Below, one piece after another: positions 45,839-54,521 of a stretch of DNA of 64,000 bases; position 1 is the stretch's first letter, and every line of letters starts with the position of its first letter. Below the pieces are notes generated by a model. The model had not been told where the DNA came from, ran no database searches, and saw only the letters and a list, made by a program, of their open reading frames with translations. A program made the position numbers and the translations under genes. The stretch is from Phycisphaeraceae bacterium (GTDB lineage Bacteria > Planctomycetota > Phycisphaerae > Phycisphaerales > UBA1924): the NCBI GenBank assembly GCA_020639135.1, contig JACKHE010000002.1, positions 496,001 to 560,000 on the forward strand. Direction: 5' to 3'.

Positions 45839-46384
45839 ATGCGACGAACGCTCACCGCGACCTGCGGCGCGCTCGCGACGTGCATCGCCGTCGCGGGGTG
45901 CCAATCCGCACCGCGCCCCGGCGCCGAGACCCGGGCCCCCGCCCCGCAGGATCGGGAGGCCGCGATCCGGCAGATCAACTTCACAATCGACGACTTCCAC
46001 GACGCCGCGGCCGTCGCCGACATCGACCGGTACTTCGGGCACCTGACGGCGCAGGCGGTGTTCCTGGGGACCGACGCCTGGGAGCGTTGGCCCCGGGAGG
46101 AGTTCCGCGCGTACTGCGCCCCCCACTTCCTCGGCGAATCGGCCTGGGCCTACACACCCCGGGATCGCAACGTCGCGCTCAGCGATTCCGGCGACACCGC
46201 GTGGTTCGACGAGACGGTGGTCAACGAGAAGTACGGCTCGCTCCGCGGCTCCGGTGTGATTGTCCTTTGCAGCGACGGCGTCTGGCGGATCGCGCAGTAC
46301 AACCTGGGCTTCACAGTGCCCAACGAGATCGCCGGGAAGATCGTCGAGATGATCAAGGCGACGACCGCCGACGCGGCGCGGTGA
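45839..46384 (+). CDS. SnoaL-like (NTF2-fold) lipoprotein
   Basis: The 181-aa product has a lipoprotein signal (IAVAGC, Cys near 21), a Pro/Ala-rich spacer, and a domain that fits the SnoaL_3/DUF4440 group: IRQINFTIDDFHDAAAVADIDRYFGHLT, then DAWERWPREEFRAYCAPHFLG and VNEKYGSLRGSGVIVLCSDGVWRIAQYNLGFTVPNE. These NTF2-fold proteins bind small ligands or catalyse varied reactions, and many are uncharacterised. It is divergent from rsmG and convergent with rodA. Confidence 0.78.
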   Translation: MRRTLTATCGALATCIAVAGCQSAPRPGAETRAPAPQDREAAIRQINFTIDDFHDAAAVADIDRYFGHLTAQAVFLGTDAWERWPREEFRAYCAPHFLGESAWAYTPRDRNVALSDSGDTAWFDETVVNEKYGSLRGSGVIVLCSDGVWRIAQYNLGFTVPNEIAGKIVEMIKATTADAAR

Positions 46385-46390
46385 GAGGGA

Positions 46391-47635
46391 TCATTCGTCG
46401 TCGTCGAACTCGAAGCTCTGCCGCGTCAGCAGCGCCGGGCGGCGCATCGCGACGTTGACGATCAGCCCGGTCATGAGGAAGGCGACGACGAGGCTGGCGC
46501 CGCCGTAGCTGACGAAGGGCAGGGTCATCCCGGTGATCGGGAGCACGCCGATGTTCATCCCGATGTTGACGATGACCTGCGCCGCGACCATCGCGCTCAG
46601 CCCGACGACCAGCAGACGCCCGAAGGGGTCCTTGCACATCGCGGCCGTGAGCGTCGCGCCCAGCAGCCACAGCAGGTAGAGCCCCATCACGACGAGCCCC
46701 CCGAGCAGCCCGAAGCGGTTGACGACCACGGCGAAGATCATGTCGTTGTGGTCCTCGGGGAGTCGGTTGAAGTGAACGACCGCCCGGCTCTTGGTGTCGC
46801 CCATCCCCGCGACGCCGCCGGCGCCGATGAGCGTCTGCGCCTTAAGGCCCTGGTAGTTGATGTTGTCGCCGGTCGCGGCGGTATCGCCGGTCATCTGCTT
46901 GAGCACCGCGTTGATGCGCGCCTGCTGGTGGGGCTGGAGGAGCGGGTACATCGCCGGCGCCACCACCATCGCCACGACCACCACCGCCGCGAGGTGCTTG
47001 AGCTTCGCTCCAGCCGCAATGAGCATCGCGAAGAGCGCCGGCAGGAAGAGCAGCGCCGTGCCCAGGTCGGGTTCGACGAGCACCAGCCCCATCGGAACGA
47101 ACGTGATCACCGCCGGAGGGATCAGGCCCCGCAATGTTCTGTAGTTCTTCCGGTAGCGCAGGTAATACGCGATCGCCAGCACATACACGACCTTCGCCAG
47201 CTCGCTGGGCTGGAAGTCCATCACGACGAGGTTGATCCACCGGCGCGAGCCGTTGCGGGGCGTGACGAGGAACTCCGGGACGAACGGGATCAGCAGCAGC
47301 ACCAGCGCGCCCAGGACCGCGACGATCATCGCCGGGATGCCACGGCCGATCAGCCGGTAGTGCGGGACCGCCGCGAACAGCGCCGCGCCGAGCGCCACAA
47401 CGAGAAGCGCGAGCTGCTTCTTTCCATACGCGCCGAGCCCAGCGCTGTCGTAGCCGGTGGTCAGGCTCATCGTGTACACGCCCAGTGCGCACAACATCAG
47501 CGAAGCGAAGACGCTCAGCCAGGCCGGGTGCCGGAGCGCGATCCGGCGCCGCACCGGCGCCGGGATCCCCGCCGCGCGAGAGCGCGCCGTCAGGAACAGC
47601 TCGCTGCTGGATGGTTGACGGCCGGCGGCGCTCAT
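46391..47635 (-). CDS. rodA: Peptidoglycan glycosyltransferase RodA
   Basis: This 414-aa SEDS-family protein has about ten membrane spans. Conserved segments are NGSRRWINLVVMDFQPSELAK (the external loop with RxW), VEPDLGTALLFLPALF, LPEDHNDMIFAVVVNRFGLLG and GMTLPFVSYGGASLVV. RodA polymerises lipid II during elongation and works with PBP2. The ATG at 47635 overlaps the mrdA stop by 4 bp, coupling synthesis of the two partners. A longer frame to 47830 lies inside mrdA and is rejected. Confidence 0.95.
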   Translation of the reverse strand: MSAAGRQPSSSELFLTARSRAAGIPAPVRRRIALRHPAWLSVFASLMLCALGVYTMSLTTGYDSAGLGAYGKKQLALLVVALGAALFAAVPHYRLIGRGIPAMIVAVLGALVLLLIPFVPEFLVTPRNGSRRWINLVVMDFQPSELAKVVYVLAIAYYLRYRKNYRTLRGLIPPAVITFVPMGLVLVEPDLGTALLFLPALFAMLIAAGAKLKHLAAVVVVAMVVAPAMYPLLQPHQQARINAVLKQMTGDTAATGDNINYQGLKAQTLIGAGGVAGMGDTKSRAVVHFNRLPEDHNDMIFAVVVNRFGLLGGLVVMGLYLLWLLGATLTAAMCKDPFGRLLVVGLSAMVAAQVIVNIGMNIGVLPITGMTLPFVSYGGASLVVAFLMTGLIVNVAMRRPALLTRQSFEFDDDE

Positions 47636-50040
47636 CGGCCGTCCCCCTGCGCATCGCTGAGACGCTCGTCCGCCGAGGACCGAGGCAGGTACCCCTCGGC
47701 GATCAACGCGTGGACGATCTGGTTCGCGATCGGTCCCGCGACCCGCCCGCCGCTGCCGCCATACTCGACGAGGACCGCGATCGCGTACCTCGGCGCCATC
47801 CCCTCGGGGCCGACGAGGATGTTCGTCCACGAGTGCTCGCCGGCGAGCAGCACGGTTGCCGGATCGAGAGGCCCGACCGAGTCGTCCGCGGGCTTGTCGA
47901 GAAGGTCGCTTGTGGCGCCGGGGTCGTCCTCGCTGCGGTAGATCCGCGGCGCCTGGGCCGTGCCCGTTTTCGCTCGTACTTCAATCCCCGGCGCGTTGAA
48001 GATCGGCTGCTTTTCCCCATTATCGAGTGAAAGGTGATTCCCAGTGCCGTAGAGTTCGTTGGCGGACTGCCACAACCCATTGAGCGCCGCGGCGATCGCG
48101 GCCTTGTCGTACTCCATGTCCACCGGCTCGTGTCGGATTGACTGGTCCAGGCGCGGTTCGATCCGGACCCCGCCGCGCGCCAGCGTCGCGTAGGAACTCG
48201 CCGCATGCAGCGGCGTCCAGGAGACCGGCCCCTGCCCGATCGCCATCATGATGGCGTCGTTGGGCTCGATCGGCTTGCCGGGGTCGGGGTACCCGACGGC
48301 GCCCGGGTACGCCCCGCCGATGCCCAGGTCCCGCTCGTACCCCACGCCGAAATCTCGGTAGAAATCAACGATGCGATGCGGCCCCATGATCCGGCCGAGG
48401 GTGTAGAAGTAGATGTTGCACGAGCGCGCCACGGCGTCCTCGCCGCGGAGATCATGCCCGAGCTGCTGCGAGTGCGTGATGTAGCCGTACCGGGCGCGGT
48501 AAATCCAGCAGCGGTACACATCATCGCGGTTGGGCAGCAGGAATCCGTTACACGCGATCGTCCGGCTCAGTTCGTGCAACCCGTGCGAGACGGTCCACAC
48601 CAGCACGAGCGGCTTGACGATCGACCCCGGCGGGTACGGCGACTCGATGGCGCGGTTCACCCAGGCGGGGCGCTTGCGGTCCTTGAAGACGCTGTCGGGG
48701 TCTTCCTGCAACTGCTCGTTGGTGAAGGTCGGCGTCGAGACCATCGCCAGCACGTCGCCGGTGGCGACATCGATCACGACCGCCGACGCCGCCAGTGGCG
48801 TGCCCGGCTTCAGGAAGGGGTTCGCGTGCCAGGGCTGGACCTGCGCCAGCCCCACCTCGGGGGTCATCACCGCCTGGATGCGCGCCTGGAGCGCGATGTC
48901 GATGGTGAGTGTGACGTCCTGGCCCTGCGTCGGGACGATCGCCTCCTCCTTGCCCGTATCCAGGCGCAGGCGCCGGACGCCCCGGTCGCCGCGGAGGTCG
49001 AACTCCCTCTCGAACTCGATCCCGGTGAGCCCGGCGCCGTCGCCCGGGAGGTACCGCCCCCGGTCGGCGTCGCCCTGGGGCAACCCCAGCGCCGCCAGCT
49101 GCGCATCGCGCCGCTCGGCGTCCTCCCTGGTGTAGTTCTCGCGCATCCGGCCCAGGATGTGCGCCGCGATGCCCTCGACGCGCACGCTCTGGCTCCGATC
49201 ATCGCGCAATGACGCGGGCATCGATGTGAAGTCCACCGGGACATCCATCGCCTCGTAGGGGTACGTCCGCCTCCCGCCGTCACGGATGACGACCTCGCCG
49301 TCCGGCCACCGCTCGGCGATCTTCCGCAGCGCAAAGGCCGTCTCGTCGTCGAGCTGGGTCAGCACCGCGTGCGGCTCGACCTGTTCCCGGATCGGCCGCT
49401 TGACGGATTCGAGATCGACCGTGACCCGCTCCGCCTCGTCGGCGTCCTCGTTGAGCTGGTTCTCCAGGCGCCGCCGCTGCGCCTCCCAGACGCTGCTTGC
49501 TTGCCGCATGACCTGCCGGTGGATGCGGTCGCGGATCGAGGCGAGCTCCTCGAGGGGCACACCCGTCGCGCGCGAGATCTCCAGCCAGAGCGTCTCGATC
49601 TGCGCATCGAACTGAGGCAGGTAGCGATCGACGATGATCCGGTTCCGGTCCTCGGGGGCGATCTTGCCGAAGACGTCGCGGTTTGCTGCCCACGCCTGCC
49701 GGCTCGCCTGCCGAACAGCCCAGTCGTTGGGAAGCGTGCGGTAGTCGCCCGGGATCTCGCGGAAATCCGCCTCGATGACGCGGAAGTCCACCGCCAGCTC
49801 GTAGGAGGGCTGGTTCATCGCCAGCACCCTTCCCTTGCGGTCGAGGATCCGCCCCCGGATCGTGGGGTCGTAGTCGATCCGAACCAGGGGCCGCTCGGAG
49901 TTCTCCAGCCACCGGTCGTGCTGGACCACCGTCAGGCGGGAGAGCTGGGCCGTCAGCCCCAGCATCCCCAGGCACACCAGCGCAAACAGCAGCGCCAGGC
50001 GGCGGTGGAACATGCTCGGGATGACTCGATCGATCCGCAT
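47632..50040 (-). CDS. mrdA: Penicillin-binding protein 2 (peptidoglycan transpeptidase)
   Basis: The 802-aa class B PBP has a short cytoplasmic N-terminus, one membrane anchor (LALLFALVCLGMLGLTAQL, about 12-31), a PBP dimerisation domain and a C-terminal transpeptidase. Catalytic motifs: SIVK with Ser-473, SCN at 540-542 and KTG at 691-693. It crosslinks elongation peptidoglycan with RodA, encoded next. It is longer than E. coli PBP2 (633 aa), mainly because of a charged segment in the N-terminal region (about 80-300). Start ATG 50040 is chosen over a 43-codon extension with no membrane or leader features. mreBCD is not in view. Confidence 0.94.
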   Translation of the reverse strand: MRIDRVIPSMFHRRLALLFALVCLGMLGLTAQLSRLTVVQHDRWLENSERPLVRIDYDPTIRGRILDRKGRVLAMNQPSYELAVDFRVIEADFREIPGDYRTLPNDWAVRQASRQAWAANRDVFGKIAPEDRNRIIVDRYLPQFDAQIETLWLEISRATGVPLEELASIRDRIHRQVMRQASSVWEAQRRRLENQLNEDADEAERVTVDLESVKRPIREQVEPHAVLTQLDDETAFALRKIAERWPDGEVVIRDGGRRTYPYEAMDVPVDFTSMPASLRDDRSQSVRVEGIAAHILGRMRENYTREDAERRDAQLAALGLPQGDADRGRYLPGDGAGLTGIEFEREFDLRGDRGVRRLRLDTGKEEAIVPTQGQDVTLTIDIALQARIQAVMTPEVGLAQVQPWHANPFLKPGTPLAASAVVIDVATGDVLAMVSTPTFTNEQLQEDPDSVFKDRKRPAWVNRAIESPYPPGSIVKPLVLVWTVSHGLHELSRTIACNGFLLPNRDDVYRCWIYRARYGYITHSQQLGHDLRGEDAVARSCNIYFYTLGRIMGPHRIVDFYRDFGVGYERDLGIGGAYPGAVGYPDPGKPIEPNDAIMMAIGQGPVSWTPLHAASSYATLARGGVRIEPRLDQSIRHEPVDMEYDKAAIAAALNGLWQSANELYGTGNHLSLDNGEKQPIFNAPGIEVRAKTGTAQAPRIYRSEDDPGATSDLLDKPADDSVGPLDPATVLLAGEHSWTNILVGPEGMAPRYAIAVLVEYGGSGGRVAGPIANQIVHALIAEGYLPRSSADERLSDAQGDGR

Positions 50041-50205
50041 CGCCCGACTCCGTTCGGCGCCGTCCGGTGTCCACCCGGCCCCGCGGGCGTCCGCCGGACG
50101 CAGGATGACACCAGCAGTATCGGCGATCCGCCGGGGATCGTGGCACGATCCCAAGGCCGATCCCGACACTGTACCGGCTGATCCGGGAGGGGGACGCGGC
50201 GGGGC

Positions 50206-51048
50206 TCAGCCCTCGCGTTTGTCCCTGGTGATGGTCGCGTAGGCGTTGTGGTTGTGGATCGATTCGAAGTTCTCGCTGTCGATCTCGTACCAGAGGATCC
50301 GGTCGTCGGCGTCGAGCGCCAGCGCGAGGTCGCGGACGATGTCCTCGACAAACTTGGGGTGCTCGAAGGCGTCCTCGGTGACGAACTTCTCGTCGGGGCG
50401 TTTGAGCACCGAGAAGACCTCCGTCGAGGCGGCGTCCTCAAGGATCCGGGCCATGTCCTCGATCCACAGCGTGCCCTCGAAGCGGACCCTGGCCGTGATC
50501 AGGCAGCGCTGGTTGTGCGCGCCGAACCGGCTGATCTCCTTCGAGCAGGGGCACAGGCTCGTGGCGGGGGCGGTCACCTGCATGATGAAGTCGTCGTGCG
50601 CGTTGCTCGAACACTCGAACGCGACGCGGTAGTCCATCAGACCGGGGGATCTGGTCACCGGGGCCCGCTTGTTGATGAAGTACGTGAAGTCCAGCTTCAG
50701 GTGCGCGGTCTCGGCGTCGAGCCGGTCGCGGATCTCCCGCGTGATCGCCGGGATCCTCGCCGGCGTCACCCCCTCGGCGTTCTCGTTGAGGACCTCCAAG
50801 AAGCGGCTCATGTGCGTGCCCTTCTGGTGGTGGGGCAGGGAGACGTACATGTCGATCGTCGCGATCGTGTGCTGGCGTCCCCCCTCGGGGGTCTCGAGGA
50901 TGATGGGGTAGGTGACGTTCTTGACGCCCACCTTGTCGATGGCGATGTGCCGCCTGTCGCGCGACGCCTGGACATCGGGCATCACCTCGACAGGGCCGGG
51001 GATAGCGTTGGGTTTGTGCTTGGTGTCGCAGTCGTTCGCTTCAGGCAT
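50206..51048 (-). CDS. folE2: GTP cyclohydrolase I, type IB (FolE2)
   Basis: This 280-aa enzyme converts GTP to dihydroneopterin triphosphate for folate and queuosine precursors. It belongs to the FolE2/GCYH-IB family, unrelated in sequence to FolE. Diagnostic segments: LPHHQKGTHMSRFLEVLNE, APVTRSPGLMDYRVAFEC, VTAPATSLCPCSKEIS (catalytic Cys) and GAHNQRCLITARVR, with the C-terminal SENFESIHNHNAYATI. Type IB enzymes are active without zinc, which suits zinc-poor habitats. GGAG lies six bases before the ATG at 51048. No Zur-box-like palindrome is seen upstream. Confidence 0.94.
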   Translation of the reverse strand: MPEANDCDTKHKPNAIPGPVEVMPDVQASRDRRHIAIDKVGVKNVTYPIILETPEGGRQHTIATIDMYVSLPHHQKGTHMSRFLEVLNENAEGVTPARIPAITREIRDRLDAETAHLKLDFTYFINKRAPVTRSPGLMDYRVAFECSSNAHDDFIMQVTAPATSLCPCSKEISRFGAHNQRCLITARVRFEGTLWIEDMARILEDAASTEVFSVLKRPDEKFVTEDAFEHPKFVEDIVRDLALALDADDRILWYEIDSENFESIHNHNAYATITRDKREG

Positions 51049-51189
51049 CCGTGTCTCCGAATGGTCGTGACGGCGCCCAGGCAACGCCTTTGAGGTGCAG
51101 TGAATCGTATGCGCCGTGAACTGTGATGACGATCACGCGGCGCGCGTTTCACGCCGTGCAATCGGTGCAATGGACCTGCCGGTGGGGAT

Positions 51190-52026
51190 TCAGGCGGTCG
51201 CGGACTGCGGCGCCTGCTTCTCGAACATCGATTCCGCCCACGCGGTCCCGATGGGGACGCCAACGAGGGCGCCCGAGGCCCAGAGCATCGGCGTCAGATG
51301 CCCCAGGTTCAGCATGGAGCCGACGTACGCGGATTCCACGAGATCCGCTCCGGCCATCATGCGGGTCAGCAGCGGCGCCGCCAGCGCCGTCAGGAGCAAT
51401 CCCAGCATCCCGGCGAAGGGGCCCTGTGAGGGGCCGATAAACCGCGCCACGCACCCCGCCGCGATCGCGGCGACAACCCCGGCGGCGAAGGCCTGAGAGC
51501 GGTGTTCTCCGATGGCGATCACCAGCGCCAGGATCCCGGCGAGTGTCCCGGCGGCGAGAGCCGCGGCGATGTGGCCCCCGATCCCGGGGACCGCGCCCGC
51601 CAGCGCGCCCGGCTTGCGATCGATACCCCGATCAAGGCGGTAGCAGCACATCGAAACCGCCAGCGCAGCGCTCATCAGGATGGCGCCCTCGATTGCGAGC
51701 CTGACAATGATCGAGGAGTCCGCGGTCTCCCGGATAAGCTGGGCCACGCCGGCGTGCTCCCACGCAGGCCAGGCCAGCGCCACGCCGGCGACGAAGCTCC
51801 CCAGGCGCCATCCCATCAGGACGGACACGCCGGCGCCGAAAACCGCGACCAGAGCGAATGCCAGCAGCGTCCGCATGATCGCCGGGCCGGTCTCGGAAGT
51901 GACCAGCATCGTTGCGGCCAGGCCCCCGTCGGCGCCGGTCATCGGCCGGCACAGCCACGCGGCGATCGGACCCACAAGAAGGACAGCGATCGCGATCATG
52001 ATCCAGCGCAGCGTGGTCCGTGCCAT
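51190..52026 (-). CDS. Hypothetical integral membrane protein
   Basis: The 278-aa protein is mostly hydrophobic with about seven or eight predicted spans (for example WIMIAIAVLLVGPIAAWL and LLAFALVAVFGAGVSVLMGW). It is Ala/Gly-rich and lacks conserved charged motifs I can place in a family. A CACACT hexamer ends 6 nt before the ATG at 52026, a weaker form of the leaderless pattern. It is divergent from hutH with a 92-bp gap. Function unknown. Confidence 0.7.
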   Translation of the reverse strand: MARTTLRWIMIAIAVLLVGPIAAWLCRPMTGADGGLAATMLVTSETGPAIMRTLLAFALVAVFGAGVSVLMGWRLGSFVAGVALAWPAWEHAGVAQLIRETADSSIIVRLAIEGAILMSAALAVSMCCYRLDRGIDRKPGALAGAVPGIGGHIAAALAAGTLAGILALVIAIGEHRSQAFAAGVVAAIAAGCVARFIGPSQGPFAGMLGLLLTALAAPLLTRMMAGADLVESAYVGSMLNLGHLTPMLWASGALVGVPIGTAWAESMFEKQAPQSATA

Positions 52027-52118
52027 GCGACCAGTGTGCCGCTGGAGCGGCGTTCTGGCAAACCGGCCACCGCGCATCCCCGCTTGTGGGAACGCCCGGC
52101 GATCGCGACACTGCCCCG

Positions 52119-53681
52119 ATGCCCACCCCGATGCCCACGCCGGCCGGCCCCTCCATCACGCTCGACGGCGAACCCCTGACCATCGAGCAGGTCGAGCGGC
52201 TCGCCAGGAACGGCGCCCGGGTCGTCATCCCCCAGGAGACGATCGGCCGCGTCGAGGCGTCGCGGAGCGTCGTCGAAAAGGCCATGGCCGAGGGTCGCAC
52301 GATCTACGGTGTCAACACCGGGTTCGGCTCGCTGGCCAACACCCGCGTCGGCGCCGAGGACCTGCGGGCGCTGCAGCTGAACCTCATCCGATCCCACGCG
52401 GCGTGCGTCGGGGATCCCCTGCCGTCGCACACCGTCCGCGCGATGATGGGGCTGCTCTGCGCCTCGCTGTGCCGCGGGCACTCCGGCGTGCGCCCGGTGG
52501 TGGTCGAGACGCTCGCGGCGATGCTCAACGAGGGGGTGACGCCGATCGTCCCGGCGACAGGTTCGGTCGGCGCCTCGGGGGATCTGGCGCCGCTGGCGCA
52601 CGCCGTGCTCGTGGCCCTGGGCGAGGGCGAGGCGGAGCTCGAGGGCATGCGCATGCTCGGTGGAGACGCCATGCAGCAGGCCGGCATCGATCCGATCCAT
52701 CTCGAAGCCAAAGAGGGCCTGGCGCTGATCAACGGGACGCACCTCATGGCCGCCCGAGCCGCACTGGCGCTGAGCGCGATTGAACGTTGCCTGGGCGCGG
52801 CGTTCGTCGCGACCGGGCTGGCGATCGACGCGGCCAAGGCGACGGACTCGTTCCTGGACCCCCGTGTGCATGCCGTCCGGAACCAGCCCAACCAGGCGAA
52901 GGCCGCGGCGATCATCCGCGACCTGCTCGCCGGCAGCGAAACCCTGCCCAGCCACCGCGTGGACGACCCCCGCGTGCAGGACCCCTACTCGTACCGCTGC
53001 GCCCCGGTGGTGCTGGGGGCGGCGATGGACCTGATCGATGCGGCGCGGGCCGTGGTGGAGCGTGAGCTCGGCGCGGTCACCGACAACCCGCTTGTCTTCG
53101 GGCACGACGGCTCCGAGGGCGCCGACGTCGTCAGCGCGGGCAACTTCCACGGCATGCCGCTGGCGGTGCAGCTGGACACGATGTCGATCGCGCTGTGCCA
53201 CGTCGCCGGGATCGCCGAGCGCCGGGTCTTCCAGCTCATCGCGGCGCGCGACCCCGAGAACCCGCTGACCCCCTACCTCAGCCCCAAGCCGGGCACACAG
53301 TCGGGGCTGATGATCACGCAGTACACCGCCGCGGCGTGCGTGAACGAGCTCCAGAGCCTGGCGAACCCCGCCTCGGTGTCCAACATCCCGACGTGCGCGG
53401 GGATGGAGGATTACAACTCCTTCGGCCCGACCAGCGCCGCGCAGCTCAATCGCGCGGTGGACCTGGCCCACTGGGTCATCGCCATCGAGATCCTCTGCTG
53501 CTGCGCCGCGCTCGATCAGCACCCGCTCAAGACCGGCCGCCGCCTCGAGCAGGCCCGGAGGATCGTCCGGGAGACCGTCCCGCCCCTGACCGAAGACAGG
53601 TCCCCGTCTCCCGACATCGAGGCGATCGTCTCGCTGATCCGCGCCGGGGCGTTCCTGAACCTGATCGACCACCCGGAATAA
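52119..53681 (+). CDS. hutH: Histidine ammonia-lyase
   Basis: This 520-aa enzyme deaminates histidine to urocanate, the first step of histidine degradation. The electrophilic MIO cofactor forms from Ala-Ser-Gly at 152-154 (VGASGDLAPLAH). Other markers are IYGVNTGFGSLAN near 70, RVDDPRVQDPYSYRCAP near 285, ELGAVTDNPLVF and MEDYNSFGPTSAAQL near 430. The ATG at 52119 is preceded by GACACT six bases away; a second ATG at 52131 is possible. The N-terminal MPTPMPTP is an odd repeat. It precedes a peroxiredoxin-like gene, not hutU. Confidence 0.95.
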   Translation: MPTPMPTPAGPSITLDGEPLTIEQVERLARNGARVVIPQETIGRVEASRSVVEKAMAEGRTIYGVNTGFGSLANTRVGAEDLRALQLNLIRSHAACVGDPLPSHTVRAMMGLLCASLCRGHSGVRPVVVETLAAMLNEGVTPIVPATGSVGASGDLAPLAHAVLVALGEGEAELEGMRMLGGDAMQQAGIDPIHLEAKEGLALINGTHLMAARAALALSAIERCLGAAFVATGLAIDAAKATDSFLDPRVHAVRNQPNQAKAAAIIRDLLAGSETLPSHRVDDPRVQDPYSYRCAPVVLGAAMDLIDAARAVVERELGAVTDNPLVFGHDGSEGADVVSAGNFHGMPLAVQLDTMSIALCHVAGIAERRVFQLIAARDPENPLTPYLSPKPGTQSGLMITQYTAAACVNELQSLANPASVSNIPTCAGMEDYNSFGPTSAAQLNRAVDLAHWVIAIEILCCCAALDQHPLKTGRRLEQARRIVRETVPPLTEDRSPSPDIEAIVSLIRAGAFLNLIDHPE

Positions 53682-53750
53682 CCGGCCCACTTGGGTGGTT
53701 CGACCTTCGGCCACCCCCGTCTCGTCAACATCCTCCAAGGAGCAGACCCC

Positions 53751-54404
53751 ATGCGCCGATTCCTCCGATCCGCCGCCGCCCCGATCGCCGCTGTGGCGCT
53801 CACCGCGCTCGCTTTCGCCGGCGCGACGATCAACCACGACCTGCTCGACCCGGACAAGGAGGCCCCGGGGCTGCATGTCGGCGACACCGCGCCGGACGTG
53901 AGCGTGATGACGACCGACGGCGAGTCGGTCAGCCTGTCGTCGATGTACCGCGACAAGCCGCTGGTGGTGACGTTCTACCGCGGCGGCTGGTGCCCCTACT
54001 GCAACAAGGCGCTCAAGGGCTGGGCCGGGCGTTTCGACGATCTGACCGAAGCCGGGGGTCGGTTCATCGCCGTCACGCCGGAGAAGCCGGAGGATGCGCA
54101 GAACACGATGGACAAGGCCGACGCCGGCTACCGCGTCTTCATCGATCCGCAGGGCGACGTCGGCAAGGCGTTCCGCGTGCAGTTCGAGCTCGACGCCTCG
54201 ACGCAGAAGAAATACATGGGCTACGGCATCGACCTGTCGAAGTCCAACGCCAACGGGCGCTGGGAGCTGCCGGCGCCGGCGACGTTTGTCATCGACACCG
54301 ACGGCGTGGTCCGCTACGCGCACGCCGAGTGGGATTACCGCACCGATCACCGCGCGGACCCCGACGAGGTCATCGAGGCGGTGCGCGGGCTCAAGCAACC
54401 CTGA
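53751..54404 (+). CDS. Exported peroxiredoxin-like (AhpC/TSA) protein
   Basis: The 217-aa product has a signal peptide (cleavage near AFA-23) and a thioredoxin-fold redoxin domain: HVGDTAPDVSVMTTDGESVSLSSMY, then FYRGGWCPYCNKALKG with the CxxC at 81-84, and PAPATFVIDTDGVVRYAHAEWDYRTDH near the C-terminus. The WCPYC placement matches the peroxiredoxin-like branch of AhpC/TSA proteins and may act on peroxides or as a thiol reductase. AAGGAG at 53737-53742 supports the start. It ends before a strong terminator and splits the hut genes. Confidence 0.88.
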   Translation: MRRFLRSAAAPIAAVALTALAFAGATINHDLLDPDKEAPGLHVGDTAPDVSVMTTDGESVSLSSMYRDKPLVVTFYRGGWCPYCNKALKGWAGRFDDLTEAGGRFIAVTPEKPEDAQNTMDKADAGYRVFIDPQGDVGKAFRVQFELDASTQKKYMGYGIDLSKSNANGRWELPAPATFVIDTDGVVRYAHAEWDYRTDHRADPDEVIEAVRGLKQP

Positions 54405-54440
54405 ACGCGGCCAACATCCCGCTTATTCCGGCCCAGTTTC

Positions 54441-54473
54441 ACCGCCCCCGCTGCTATGATGGGGGCGGTTTTT
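54441..54473 (+). terminator. Rho-independent terminator after the peroxiredoxin-like gene
   Basis: ACCGCCCCC (54441-54449) pairs perfectly with GGGGGCGGT (54461-54469) around an 11-nt loop and is followed by a run of five T. It shows that hutU is not simply read through from hutH, and it rejects the longest hutU frame, which begins inside it. Confidence 0.92.
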
Positions 54474-54490
54474 CATTGGCCCGCACGGTG

Positions 54491-54512
54491 GCCGGATGGA
54501 GGCCGGATGGAG
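54491..54512 (+). repeat. 11-bp tandem repeat carrying the hutU ribosome site
   Basis: GCCGGATGGAG occurs at 54491-54501 and 54502-54512. The second copy creates GGAGG (54509-54513), 8 nt before the ATG at 54522. Each copy also contains an ATG, so translation start choice could vary with copy number. Confidence 0.8.
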
Positions 54513-54521
54513 GTTGGCGAC

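Noticed and set aside
51049..51189. Riboswitch or Zur-box before folE2
   Set aside because: No conserved aptamer core and no palindrome of the Zur type is visible in the 141-bp gap.
51996..54398. 800-codon minus-strand frame over hutH and the peroxiredoxin-like gene
   Set aside because: Complement of two well-supported genes; no start signal or family.
54456..54521. Upstream in-frame start for hutU
   Set aside because: The frame begins within the terminator stem-loop; GGAGG precedes the ATG at 54522 and the shorter length fits the family.
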